Source: UBA961 sp049317525 (GTDB lineage: Bacteria; Bacteroidota; Ignavibacteria; Kapaibacteriales; UBA961). Taken from it: 6,567 bases of DNA. The stretch lies in contig JBMOIC010000052.1 in the NCBI GenBank assembly GCA_049317525.1, positions 1 through 6,567 of the forward strand. Direction: 5' to 3'. The position numbers were made by a program, and so were the translations under genes. This document shows, one piece after another, positions 1 to 5,801 of this stretch. Numbering within the stretch: position 1 is the first letter of the stretch; each line of letters starts with the position of its first letter. A model generated the notes under the pieces. The model was not told the DNA's origin. It saw nothing but the letters and a program-made list of their open reading frames with translations, and did no database searches.

Positions 1-557
1 TTAATTGATCGGATAAGCTGGGAATTGTGCCTTTCAGAAGAGTATAGCGTTTGAATTGTCGATCTAATGGAGAGTAGCACTTCTGCTCCGTACTGAAGGC
101 ATTCCTCCCTGTCAGGAAAGTAGCCCTGATGAATTACTCTATTGCGCAAGTGGACTTGCTTGTCTGCAAGCAGCTGTGGCTTGTGACTGAATTCCCGTAA
201 AAAAAGGAATATGAATGCACCGAGCTGCCTTTCTGATTGACGAGATATAGCCTTCCATCCACTTTCAAGGATCTCGGCATCAACGCCATTCGCTTTCATG
301 ATGATGCGAATCGATAGCTCCATAAATCTCTCGTAGCTCGCTGCGAAGGATCCCACCGCCTCTCGGTAATAATCAGCTGCAAGTGCGTAGACAGCAACTT
401 CAAAGAGCTTCTGAAAATCATGATAGAGAATATTTGCAGTAAACTCATGGCCGTTCGGACATTCAAATCTGTATACACAATCATTTTTTGGCAAGAGTTG
501 AACAGTAAACTGAGCCTTAGAAGGATTACAGCCTGGACAAAAGAGAGTGATTTCCAT
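1..557 (-). CDS. Zinc-ribbon plus HEPN-like domain protein, 3' end beyond window
   Basis: An uninterrupted frame of 185 codons runs from ATG at 555-557 off the left edge with no stop. The N terminus has a zinc-ribbon-like set: C7-x2-C10, then C33-P-N-G-H37, with C27 nearby. Residues about 45-180 look mostly helical and contain R138-N-R-V-I-H143, followed by QGYFP. This fits the R-x4-H motif, with Asn after Arg, of HEPN-fold proteins, many of which are RNases in toxin-antitoxin, abortive-infection and CRISPR-linked systems. The combination resembles DUF4145/HEPN proteins with an N-terminal ribbon. Only 28 nt separate the ATG from the preceding attC core, as is normal for a first cassette gene, and I see no clear Shine-Dalgarno. 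The cassette's own attC lies outside the window. The HEPN assignment is by motif and helical context; catalytic activity is not shown. Confidence 0.72.
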   Translation of the reverse strand, partial: MEITLFCPGCNPSKAQFTVQLLPKNDCVYRFECPNGHEFTANILYHDFQKLFEVAVYALAADYYREAVGSFAASYERFMELSIRIIMKANGVDAEILESGWKAISRQSERQLGAFIFLFLREFSHKPQLLADKQVHLRNRVIHQGYFPDREECLQYGAEVLLSIRSTIQTLYSSERHNSQLIRSI

Positions 558-585
558 GCATCAGAAGCAATGAAGTAACTTGTCA

Positions 586-672
586 GCCTATCGCTCAAGA
601 TCAGCGGCGGGAGGCAGTTTCAATCATTTACCAGAAAGCCATGGCCCCGACCGCTGAGTCTTGATGTTAGGC
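586..672 (-). repeat. attC: attC site 1 (ends cassette A), one core box altered
   Basis: The site is bounded on the plus strand by GCCTATC (586-592) and GTTAGGC (666-672). The inner arms pair: CAAGATCAGCGGCGGG at 596-611 against the CCGCTGAGTCTTG region ending near 663, with an extra unpaired G in the right arm. The left box differs from GCCTAAC of the other sites by one base (T591), so the minus-strand recombination triplet reads GAT instead of GTT. It follows the glycoside hydrolase gene by 43 bp. Confidence 0.8.
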
Positions 673-715
673 ATGATTTACTGCCGACCCTAGTGTGGAC
701 TGGCGACGTATATAG

Positions 716-1354
716 TTATGGCAGTGGGGGAAACTTCTGAGTCATGAAGGCGTTGGGATCATTGGAAAACTTCGGAAATGTTGACGAGGTCGGATGGTCG
801 CGTTGATGATCTTCAATGCCAAGCTGCGATAGAAAACCAATGAACTTCCCATTTCCTTCGGAAAAGAAAAAGGTCGAGTTCCATTCAAAGTAGCCCTCAG
901 GAAGTGGGGCCAGGGGGTGCGTCAATGGACGTGCCGCCCCACTTCTACCTTCACCAAAGATGGAGACATATGCTCGATGGTGTGATTCAGAAATGAAGCC
1001 CGAGCAGATATAGCCATTAGTTACAAACACAGTTCCATTGAGAATAAATGTTTCTTTATCGTTCTCAATGAGATCTCGGAAGACGGTTCCATTATTGCTC
1101 AATGCACTTGGCTGAGCATCGGCTTCCCGATCATAATCCCAATAAATACAGCCAGCAAAACCAGCACCACGCAACTTTCTACGTGTTTCCCTGGCTGTGC
1201 TTCCCTGCGTTCCGAACTCACCACAAAGGATAGCTTTACTTGTTTCCTGAACGCTTGCCCATTCCATAGAACGTAGATCGTCTTGGTCATCAGCTTGTAC
1301 ATAATGAATATCAATAAAGTCGAGACTGGACTTGGCAAGCGCCAAAGCATTCAC
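716..1354 (-). CDS. C-terminal part of split GH5-like glycoside hydrolase
   Basis: This segment holds the second half of the TIM barrel. LDFIDIHY (residues 11-18) matches the barrel-strand-6 His region of GH5 enzymes. AILCGEFGT (41-49) supplies E46, the expected catalytic nucleophile at the end of strand 7. GCIYWDYD (68-75) supplies the strand-8 Trp (W72) that usually lines the -1 subsite. About 110 residues after the barrel are unrecognised. The annotated start at 1354 is a GTG inside the frame; the frame stays open upstream to 1456 and has no convincing ribosome site at the GTG. It is probably not an independent gene but the tail of the frame-shifted gene. The stop lies 43 bp before attC site 1. 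If translated alone it would lack the acid/base Glu and be inactive. Confidence 0.68.
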   Translation of the reverse strand: MNALALAKSSLDFIDIHYVQADDQDDLRSMEWASVQETSKAILCGEFGTQGSTARETRRKLRGAGFAGCIYWDYDREADAQPSALSNNGTVFRDLIENDKETFILNGTVFVTNGYICSGFISESHHRAYVSIFGEGRSGAARPLTHPLAPLPEGYFEWNSTFFFSEGNGKFIGFLSQLGIEDHQRDHPTSSTFPKFSNDPNAFMTQKFPPLP

Positions 1355-1434
1355 GGGAATACCGGACGGTCCAGGCAGGTTGTCAAGAGGACTTTTCCGG
1401 CCTCGAATACGTGGAGTGAGCGTGCTGCATGAGA

Positions 1435-2130
1435 CTAGAACTTGGGAAACTCCTGCCTAATCTTTCCAGCAATGACTTCTACACTATAGGATACCCCTGC
1501 ATCCATCAATAATTGCCTATCCGTGGGAGATGCAAGATCATAGTTGACATCGTGATAGCGGAACAGTCCCAATTCCTGACTAAAGGGAAGGTTCATTGCT
1601 GAGAACTCAGCCTCATTTCTAATTTCGATGGCGAAAAGTGCCTCCAGACAGCGAGGATCGCTGGCTGCCACTTCGTTAAGCATATCTACAATCTCTTCCG
1701 CCTGAAACTCGGCAAAACTGTCCACAAGAAAATTGATGTTCTGGATGCCTTCAACATCCTGTCTCATATCAGAAGCAGCCTCGGCATAGTATTTGGATCT
1801 GTTCATGGGCATATTCCCGCACTCCAAGAGTACATAGACCCCCATGGTTCTTGCCGTTGACAAGAAGTTAGCTAAGTTGTCGATAAATTCTGGATAGTGG
1901 CCTGCGCCTTCCTGGGTAATGTTTAGGAATCCAACAAAGCAGCGAACAATGTTAAAATTGTGGACGGCGATATTGAAAAGAGTCTGGCTAATAAGCTCAG
2001 TGTCATAATATGGAGGAGAAAATACGTAATTAAATGCATCGGCACGCCGGACAAAATGAAATCCTCTTGGTTCAAACTGTGATCCAGCTGCGGTTTCAAA
2101 GCGACTGCCCCTGACAACAATTCTTTCCAT
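1435..2130 (-). CDS. N-terminal part of split GH5-like glycoside hydrolase
   Basis: The 231-residue frame starts at ATG 2128-2130. It opens with FEPRGFHF (19-26), the usual first strand of GH5-type barrels. It continues through NIVRCFVGF (60-68, strand 2), GVYVLLECGN (97-106, strand 3) and FAIEIRNEAEF (166-176, strand 4), where E173 after Asn is the expected general acid/base. No signal peptide is visible, so the intact enzyme would be cytoplasmic or exported by another route; the substrate cannot be told. The start follows the preceding attC core by about 44 bp, with a weak AGGT at suitable distance. It ends at a TAG where the reading frame is lost. Without the second half it lacks the nucleophile Glu and half of the barrel. 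Confidence 0.7.
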   Translation of the reverse strand: MERIVVRGSRFETAAGSQFEPRGFHFVRRADAFNYVFSPPYYDTELISQTLFNIAVHNFNIVRCFVGFLNITQEGAGHYPEFIDNLANFLSTARTMGVYVLLECGNMPMNRSKYYAEAASDMRQDVEGIQNINFLVDSFAEFQAEEIVDMLNEVAASDPRCLEALFAIEIRNEAEFSAMNLPFSQELGLFRYHDVNYDLASPTDRQLLMDAGVSYSVEVIAGKIRQEFPKF

Positions 2131-2173
2131 AATGTGAACCTGTGTTTTTTGAAGTGGTAACGATCTTATGAGA

Positions 2174-2262
2174 GCCTAACGCTGGCCATCACCTGGCCGC
2201 AGATATAGTCAGCTGAGAAGATATCTTTGCGGTGGCGGCTCAGGAGAATGGCGGTGTTAGCT
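2174..2262 (-). repeat. attC: attC site 2 (ends cassette B), divergent arms
   Basis: The boundary boxes on the plus strand are GCCTAAC (2174-2180) and GTTAGCT (2256-2262). The inner arms GGCCATCACCTGGCCGC and GCGGCTCAGGAGAATGGC can pair with bulges. The arms do not share the AGATCAGAAGCGGGAG sequence of sites 3 and 4. The right box contains the stop codon of the DUF2442 gene (TAA, 2257-2259 on the minus strand). Confidence 0.75.
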
Positions 2263-2517
2263 GACCAATGCCCTTGGCTGGGGCGCTGGCGCACCACGAA
2301 GCAGGCCTTCCACACTTAAATCCTCATCAACATCTGGCCAGTGGATTCCATAGCCTGCCCCTGCAATCACTCGGTTTTCACGCTCCTGGGAGGTTGCATG
2401 CAGAAGCCTTGGGAACCAAGGCAACGGGACCCAGATCGATCGACCGTCAGCCAGGCCGAAGATCAACCTGTCCTCTGTTAGGGCAACGTCAGTGCCCTGC
2501 TCACCAATGCTAGCCAT
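2257..2517 (-). CDS. DUF2442 domain protein
   Basis: This 86-residue protein has the DUF2442 hallmarks: LADGRSIWVPLPWFPRL (22-38), a short helix with ATSQER, and GIHWPDVDEDLSVEGLL (57-73). Family members are small proteins almost always encoded beside a DUF4160 gene, as here. The biochemical role is not established; the arrangement resembles toxin-antitoxin pairs. The ATG at 2515-2517 overlaps the end of the DUF4160 gene by 8 bases, so the two are probably translationally coupled. The TAA stop is made by the attC core box (AGC-TAA-C), so the last residues are encoded by the cassette junction. The Pro/Ala-rich tail (75-86) is not part of the domain. Confidence 0.87.
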   Translation of the reverse strand: MASIGEQGTDVALTEDRLIFGLADGRSIWVPLPWFPRLLHATSQERENRVIAGAGYGIHWPDVDEDLSVEGLLRGAPAPQPRALVS

Positions 2518-2746
2518 GAAACTCCTCCCATGCTTTCAGCAGGATAGCTCTGTTCATGCTGATCAGCCGTTCAATTTCACGCAGCTCTCCGGCGCGAAAA
2601 CCAAGGATTGAGTCTAGCGCAACAGGAAAAAGCCAGACTTTGTATGACGACTTATCTCTATCAACATGAACATGTGGAGGCTCATTTGGTTCGTGACTGT
2701 AGAAGTAAACCCTGTGAGGTCTGCGGGGGGGGATGGCGATGCTCAC
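2510..2746 (-). CDS. DUF4160 domain protein
   Basis: This 78-residue protein has the family core VYFYSHEPNEPPHVHVDRD (13-31), with its conserved PPHVHV, and a C-terminal helical part GFRAGELREIERLISMNRAILLKAWEEFHG. Function is unknown; the His-rich motif suggests metal or nucleotide chemistry, but this is not proven. It precedes and overlaps the DUF2442 gene, the usual pairing. The start used is GTG at 2744-2746, with no good Shine-Dalgarno. Codons 5-7 fall in a run of eight C (plus strand G8, 2725-2732). An ATG at 2757-2755 is one frame off and would join this frame if the run had seven C. The true N terminus is therefore uncertain; the conserved core is not. Confidence 0.85.
   Translation of the reverse strand: MSIAIPPRRPHRVYFYSHEPNEPPHVHVDRDKSSYKVWLFPVALDSILGFRAGELREIERLISMNRAILLKAWEEFHG
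2725..2732 (-). repeat. Homopolymer run (C8 on coding strand) at start of DUF4160 gene
   Basis: Eight G on the plus strand fall within codons 5-7 of the DUF4160 frame. Runs of this length are prone to slippage in replication and to length errors in sequencing. A change of one base would swap the upstream frame feeding the conserved domain between the GTG (2746) and the ATG (2757) starts. Confidence 0.7.
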
Positions 2747-2873
2747 ACCGGGACATATGAAAAATTTTTTGGCGTCTTATCGGCTCAAATCCGTCGAAAT
2801 TTATATACGTTTTACCGACTTCAACAGCTCTGATCAATGGCAGTCGAAGCGATCTGCCATAACCCAGGAGAGC

Positions 2874-4073
2874 CTAGGTATGCTCCGGAGAATCGTCCTT
2901 AAGGCCTATGTCGGCTCTCATGCGAAGCTCACGAGAGAGGCCATCAAGATCCTGGGTAAAGTTCATATCTCCCACACCAGTCATCCGTAGTCCCCTAGCG
3001 ATTTGTGGTAAGTGGACTGCGGGGATTTCAATTTTTATCAGGTACCAATAGTTGTCCCCATCCTCTTCAAAAGCTTTTTTCGAGAAGCTAATCATCCCCT
3101 GATCATGCTTTGGTGGTTCCTTGCTCCATGATGCGGAAAGGCTGTGAAGGGTAAACCTACTTAGATGCGAGCCAACGCGCGCTGAAATATGGCTTGGAAT
3201 CAGTGGCAGAGGATATTCCCAGTAATCTTTACTTTCCCTTGAGTTATTTTTTATCCATGTCAAGTTGGATAACTCTTCATAAATCCTAGCTTTTTGTTGA
3301 AGCGGATTCTGCTTAAGTGGCTGGTTAAGTGGATCGACAAGAAAGAAATCTCGACGCATTGCGCGTATTTCATCGGCTCTTGTAGGAATATTGCGAGTTC
3401 CAGAAACAATTGTGGGCAGACATCTTGTTGCAACCTCCATAAGTCTTCTTGGTTCAAGCATCCAAACAGCTGCGGCCTTTTTGGGGTCAGACGTATTACG
3501 GCGATTGGGCTCCAAGGATCGCATAGAGGCATAGCTCAAGGCAATCAGGCTCCCCTTTGTCCAGTCAAGGAGCCTCGAAGGGATATCATGGTGGCGCATG
3601 ATGTAGTTCCATTCGATGATATCATTCGGAATGACGTTCCCAAGAAAGGGCCTGCCAAAACGAGTGAAGCGATCATAGTAATAATCTTCCAGCTGTTTAA
3701 GACTCTCATATTTATGAGAGTACTTGTACCATTCCCTGGCAAGCATGGGAGTGAGTGTGTAATCCGTATCCCTTACGCCTCTAAACCATGGAAGGATCTC
3801 ACCCACGTATCCTCTATTTGTGCGTTGCTCGCTCGGGTCGGTTTGCTCGGCATGCTCAGTCTGCTCAGGCTGTCTACCATTCAGCCGTTTTTCTGCTTTG
3901 TGTGACCAAGCTTTGCGTATGTGATCAGTGAGATCACAATAGCTGCTCAAGGAAGATACAGCAAAAATCGGATATCGTTCTTCTTCTTCATTTATGCGGC
4001 CAAGGCGCCAAGAGACATTGTCGAAACTATACTCTTCCTTTAGCAGTTGCCCCCAATAGAGGTTGTCATCCAT
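2874..4073 (-). CDS. FRG domain-containing protein
   Basis: The protein is about 399 residues from ATG at 4071-4073. F97-R98-G99 sits in LPWFRGVRD, followed by YTLTPMLARE. The signature HHDIPSRLLDWTKGSLIALSYA lies at about 161-182. SRFTLH (305-310) matches the usual C-terminal FRG block. These are the diagnostic blocks of the FRG family (named for conserved Phe-Arg-Gly), whose biochemical activity I cannot state and which often occurs in accessory and mobile regions. A Gln/Glu/Thr-rich linker (about 65-84) interrupts the N-terminal part. No signal peptide or membrane segment is present. A TTG 18 bases upstream (4091) extends the frame. I prefer the ATG because GGAG lies 10 nt before it and the promoter at 4105-4133 would leave almost no leader for the TTG. 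A 127-base gap separates it from the DUF4160 gene, with no attC between. Confidence 0.85.
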   Translation of the reverse strand: MDDNLYWGQLLKEEYSFDNVSWRLGRINEEEERYPIFAVSSLSSYCDLTDHIRKAWSHKAEKRLNGRQPEQTEHAEQTDPSEQRTNRGYVGEILPWFRGVRDTDYTLTPMLAREWYKYSHKYESLKQLEDYYYDRFTRFGRPFLGNVIPNDIIEWNYIMRHHDIPSRLLDWTKGSLIALSYASMRSLEPNRRNTSDPKKAAAVWMLEPRRLMEVATRCLPTIVSGTRNIPTRADEIRAMRRDFFLVDPLNQPLKQNPLQQKARIYEELSNLTWIKNNSRESKDYWEYPLPLIPSHISARVGSHLSRFTLHSLSASWSKEPPKHDQGMISFSKKAFEEDGDNYWYLIKIEIPAVHLPQIARGLRMTGVGDMNFTQDLDGLSRELRMRADIGLKDDSPEHT

Positions 4074-4104
4074 CTGCCAAAATCTCCACAAATAAACCTT
4101 GAGA

Positions 4105-4133
4105 ATATTATCTGAGTTTAGGTTTTATTTCAA
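4105..4133 (-). promoter_or_regulatory. Promoter candidate for FRG gene
   Basis: On the minus strand, TTGAAA (4128-4133) is followed after 17 bases by TAATAT (4105-4110). The expected start of transcription is near 4098, about 25 nt before the preferred ATG, leaving room for the GGAG ribosome site. It lies inside the cassette, so the gene need not depend on an integron promoter. Confidence 0.5.
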
Positions 4134-4228
4134 TCATGTCAGGAAAGCCAGATAGCCATAAAGTCTTGGTGAATCCAATGAGCAGATATTTTGCTGTTTC
4201 TCGTCTCAGCCCACAGGAACTGAATATA

Positions 4229-4315
4229 GCCTAACGCTCCAGATCAGAAGCGGGAGACAAAGTGAAGCAACTAAAAGAAAGCACTGCTCCCGTCTTCTGC
4301 ATCTGGATGTTGGAA
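4229..4315 (-). repeat. attC: attC site 3 (ends cassette C)
   Basis: The boxes on the plus strand are GCCTAAC (4229-4235) and GTTGGAA (4309-4315). The arms CCAGATCAGAAGCGGGAG (4239-4256) and 4287-4306 pair over 18 bases, leaving exactly two unpaired bases in the right arm (T4293 and C4300). This is the extrahelical-base pattern that lets the integrase pick the strand. The variable centre between the arms is about 30 bases. Confidence 0.88.
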
Positions 4316-4439
4316 AGCCATTCGCCAAACCTATATTCATGCATTCGAGTTAAATGTAGGACGCGATCTCCACTGCAACAATTAGACGGCAAGCGCTATG
4401 GAGCATAGAGGAGTTGACGCTGCCATGCAGCATCCATTC

Positions 4440-4850
4440 TTATGTTTCAAACCTTAATTCTACACCCTCAAGTATTCCCTGAAGAGAACCGAACTTTGTA
4501 GGCGACAAAGTAAGACTTAAACGCTTAAAGAGGCTGAGAAATTCAGGGAAAGCCATTACTGTCTCGACTCGTCTCACAGCAAGTGGCCCACTGATGAAAT
4601 TTATGTGCTCACAGAGAGCATCAAATGAATTAGCCTTAGCAAGATATATACTAACGCTAACAGGGTTTACAATTTCATCGCCATGATTTTCGCCAATTGA
4701 CAATGATATCCCGCAAACCAGCTCACCCTGCTGAAGCAGATTTCGAGCATCCAGCCAATGCTCGATTGCCTCCCTGTCTCCACGATCAGCTGCGATAGAC
4801 CCAGAAAAGTCCTGATACTGAACTGATGACTCAAAAATGACTTGCTCCAT
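4440..4850 (-). CDS. Hypothetical protein (136 residues), family not recognised
   Basis: The open frame reaches ATG at 4877, giving 145 residues. I prefer the internal ATG at 4848-4850 (136 residues, starting MEQVIFESS), because a good -10 element overlaps the upstream ATG and would start the transcript inside the longer form. The only ribosome-site-like sequence, GGAG, is 15 nt from the preferred ATG, which is long. The protein is soluble and mixed alpha/beta, with no signal peptide, no membrane helix and few cysteines. The C-terminal part (VETVMAFPEFLSLFKRLSLT) looks helical. It lies 208-235 bases downstream of the secreted-protein gene in the same cassette, so the two may not form one operon. 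The stop is 124 bp before attC site 3. I assign no function. Confidence 0.6.
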   Translation of the reverse strand: MEQVIFESSVQYQDFSGSIAADRGDREAIEHWLDARNLLQQGELVCGISLSIGENHGDEIVNPVSVSIYLAKANSFDALCEHINFISGPLAVRRVETVMAFPEFLSLFKRLSLTLSPTKFGSLQGILEGVELRFET

Positions 4851-4872
4851 TGGGATTTTGCGACACTCCACA

Positions 4873-4902
4873 ATCATAGCAAGAGTCGGAAAGATTTTTC
4901 AA
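4873..4902 (-). promoter_or_regulatory. Promoter candidate for the 136-residue gene
   Basis: On the minus strand, TTGAAA (4897-4902) is separated by 18 bases from TATGAT (4873-4878), which has five of six consensus bases. The -10 overlaps the first possible ATG (4877) of the downstream frame, so the start at 4850 is favoured. The rest of the 4903-5085 gap shows only a 10-bp AAACATGTTT palindrome (4958-4967) followed by a T run; it has no loop and no GC stem, so it is not a terminator. Confidence 0.4.
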
Positions 4903-5085
4903 GCCCAGTTGTAAGCAAATAGACACTACAGGAGGCTGCCAGAATTTGGACCGAAAGAAACATGTTTTTTTAATGGAGAGAGCGGCTCTATTGACAGATT
5001 CTGACGAGCCAGTACATCGTCTTCAGCATGACTGATTAGATTTTGAGAAGAGGTTTAAATTCCAGGCAGCAGCCATATAGGAACA

Positions 5086-5703
5086 CTAACTATTTGAAGC
5101 CTCTTTTACCAGGCGCTCCATCTGAGGACAAAACTCATCAAGAATTCCACGAGCTTCCTTCGTTGCAGATCGATTTGTTTCTATTGAAAGCTTGCTCCAA
5201 CCTTCACCATCCCAATCAGCAGTGTAGTCCCTACAATCAGCTTGGACAGTCCAATTCTTAGCGACAGGGCCACCTGGACGACCTGGGATGCTGATTCCGC
5301 CCACGACAGCGCCTGGATTAATTCTTGTAAATGCTGTATTCCCAATCACATTCGTTGTTGCAGTGGTTGGCATCTGATATCCAGGTACATTAACCCCACG
5401 AGAGCCTGCATCATACGTGCGAAGAACATATCTGTAAATCAAATACCTTCCAAAACCGCCATTCATGTTGATGGCTTTCACACTCTTGGGATCAAATATG
5501 ACAATATCGCCATCATCACGCTCCCATCTCCTCTTGCCATCGGGTGCCTGCGGGGGCTGACCATGAGCATTAACACAACCAAGATAGTCTTTGGTGTCAC
5601 TGCAGATCTTGTGGATTTCTGGGCTTATTTCCGCAAGTACGCCAGGTTGATGTGTCACCCAAAGACCAAGAAAAAAGAATAGAGCTATAGATGAGATCTT
5701 CAT
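5086..5703 (-). CDS. Secreted four-cysteine hypothetical protein (picocyanobacterial type)
   Basis: This 205-residue protein starts at ATG 5701-5703. A signal peptide is clear: MK, hydrophobic core ISSIALFFFLGLWV, and likely cleavage after VLA (22-24). The mature part has four cysteines (C34, C43, C157, C192), enough for two disulfides in the periplasm. The signature C34-x4-DY-x-GC43 and a later ADC-x(n)-W segment (ADCRDYTADWDGEGW) before the final Cys resemble short exported proteins that I recall as widespread and uncharacterised in Synechococcus, Cyanobium and Prochlorococcus. A Gly/Pro/Thr-rich middle (97-148) is probably flexible. It is the first gene of cassette C, about 100 bases after the cassette start, with no strong Shine-Dalgarno. 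Family assignment rests on memory of the motif; the molecular function is unknown. Confidence 0.78.
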   Translation of the reverse strand: MKISSIALFFFLGLWVTHQPGVLAEISPEIHKICSDTKDYLGCVNAHGQPPQAPDGKRRWERDDGDIVIFDPKSVKAINMNGGFGRYLIYRYVLRTYDAGSRGVNVPGYQMPTTATTNVIGNTAFTRINPGAVVGGISIPGRPGGPVAKNWTVQADCRDYTADWDGEGWSKLSIETNRSATKEARGILDEFCPQMERLVKEASNS

Positions 5704-5801
5704 GGATACTTAGATTGGGTGGCTTTGAGGCAAGATAGCAGTTTTAACAAGTCTTTGGATCTGCATCTCTGCGATGGCATGGGATCTCCTGCCACTGGTC
5801 T

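Larger units (their letters stand above)
716..2130 (-). pseudogene. GH5-like glycoside hydrolase interrupted by one frameshift (whole gene)
   Basis: Two consecutive minus-strand frames form the two halves of one clan GH-A TIM-barrel hydrolase of about 470 residues. The N-terminal frame ends at a TAG at 1435-1437. The C-terminal frame is offset by -1 and is open only downstream of a TAG at 1457-1459. The crossover must therefore lie within about 1438-1456. One missing base there, most simply in the TTTCCC run (1444-1449), would give continuous protein through VLVSCSTLTP and onward to IHYV, as expected at strands 5-6 of the barrel. No canonical X-XXY-YYZ slippery heptamer occurs in the right frame, so a mutation or a sequencing error is likelier than programmed frameshifting. 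The gene is alone in its cassette. Confidence 0.75.

Noticed and set aside
296..598. Minus-strand frame of 100 codons
   Set aside because: It overlaps the longer zinc-ribbon/HEPN frame in another phase, begins inside attC site 1 and shows no family motif.
1435..1456. Programmed -1 frameshift joining the two hydrolase frames
   Set aside because: No X-XXY-YYZ heptamer in the zero frame and no clear downstream structure; a one-base loss explains the data more simply.
2837..2860. Inverted repeat ATGGCAG-n10-CTGCCAT just after the FRG stop
   Set aside because: Considered as a terminator or attC remnant; it has a 7-bp stem with no T run and no core boxes, so neither is supported.
2733..2990. Plus-strand frame of 85 codons covering the gap between the FRG and DUF4160 genes
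   Set aside because: It overlaps the conserved C terminus of the FRG gene, has no ribosome site and no recognisable motif; all other genes are on the minus strand.
3294..3905. Plus-strand frame of 203 codons
   Set aside because: It is entirely antisense to the FRG gene, whose family motifs are clear; composition looks like a shadow.
4954..4971. A-rich/T-rich palindrome around AAACATGTTT as a terminator
   Set aside because: The palindrome leaves no loop and has almost no GC pairs, so a stable hairpin is unlikely.
5242..5682. Plus-strand frame of 146 codons
   Set aside because: It is antisense to the secreted-protein gene, which has a signal peptide and a recognised cysteine pattern.
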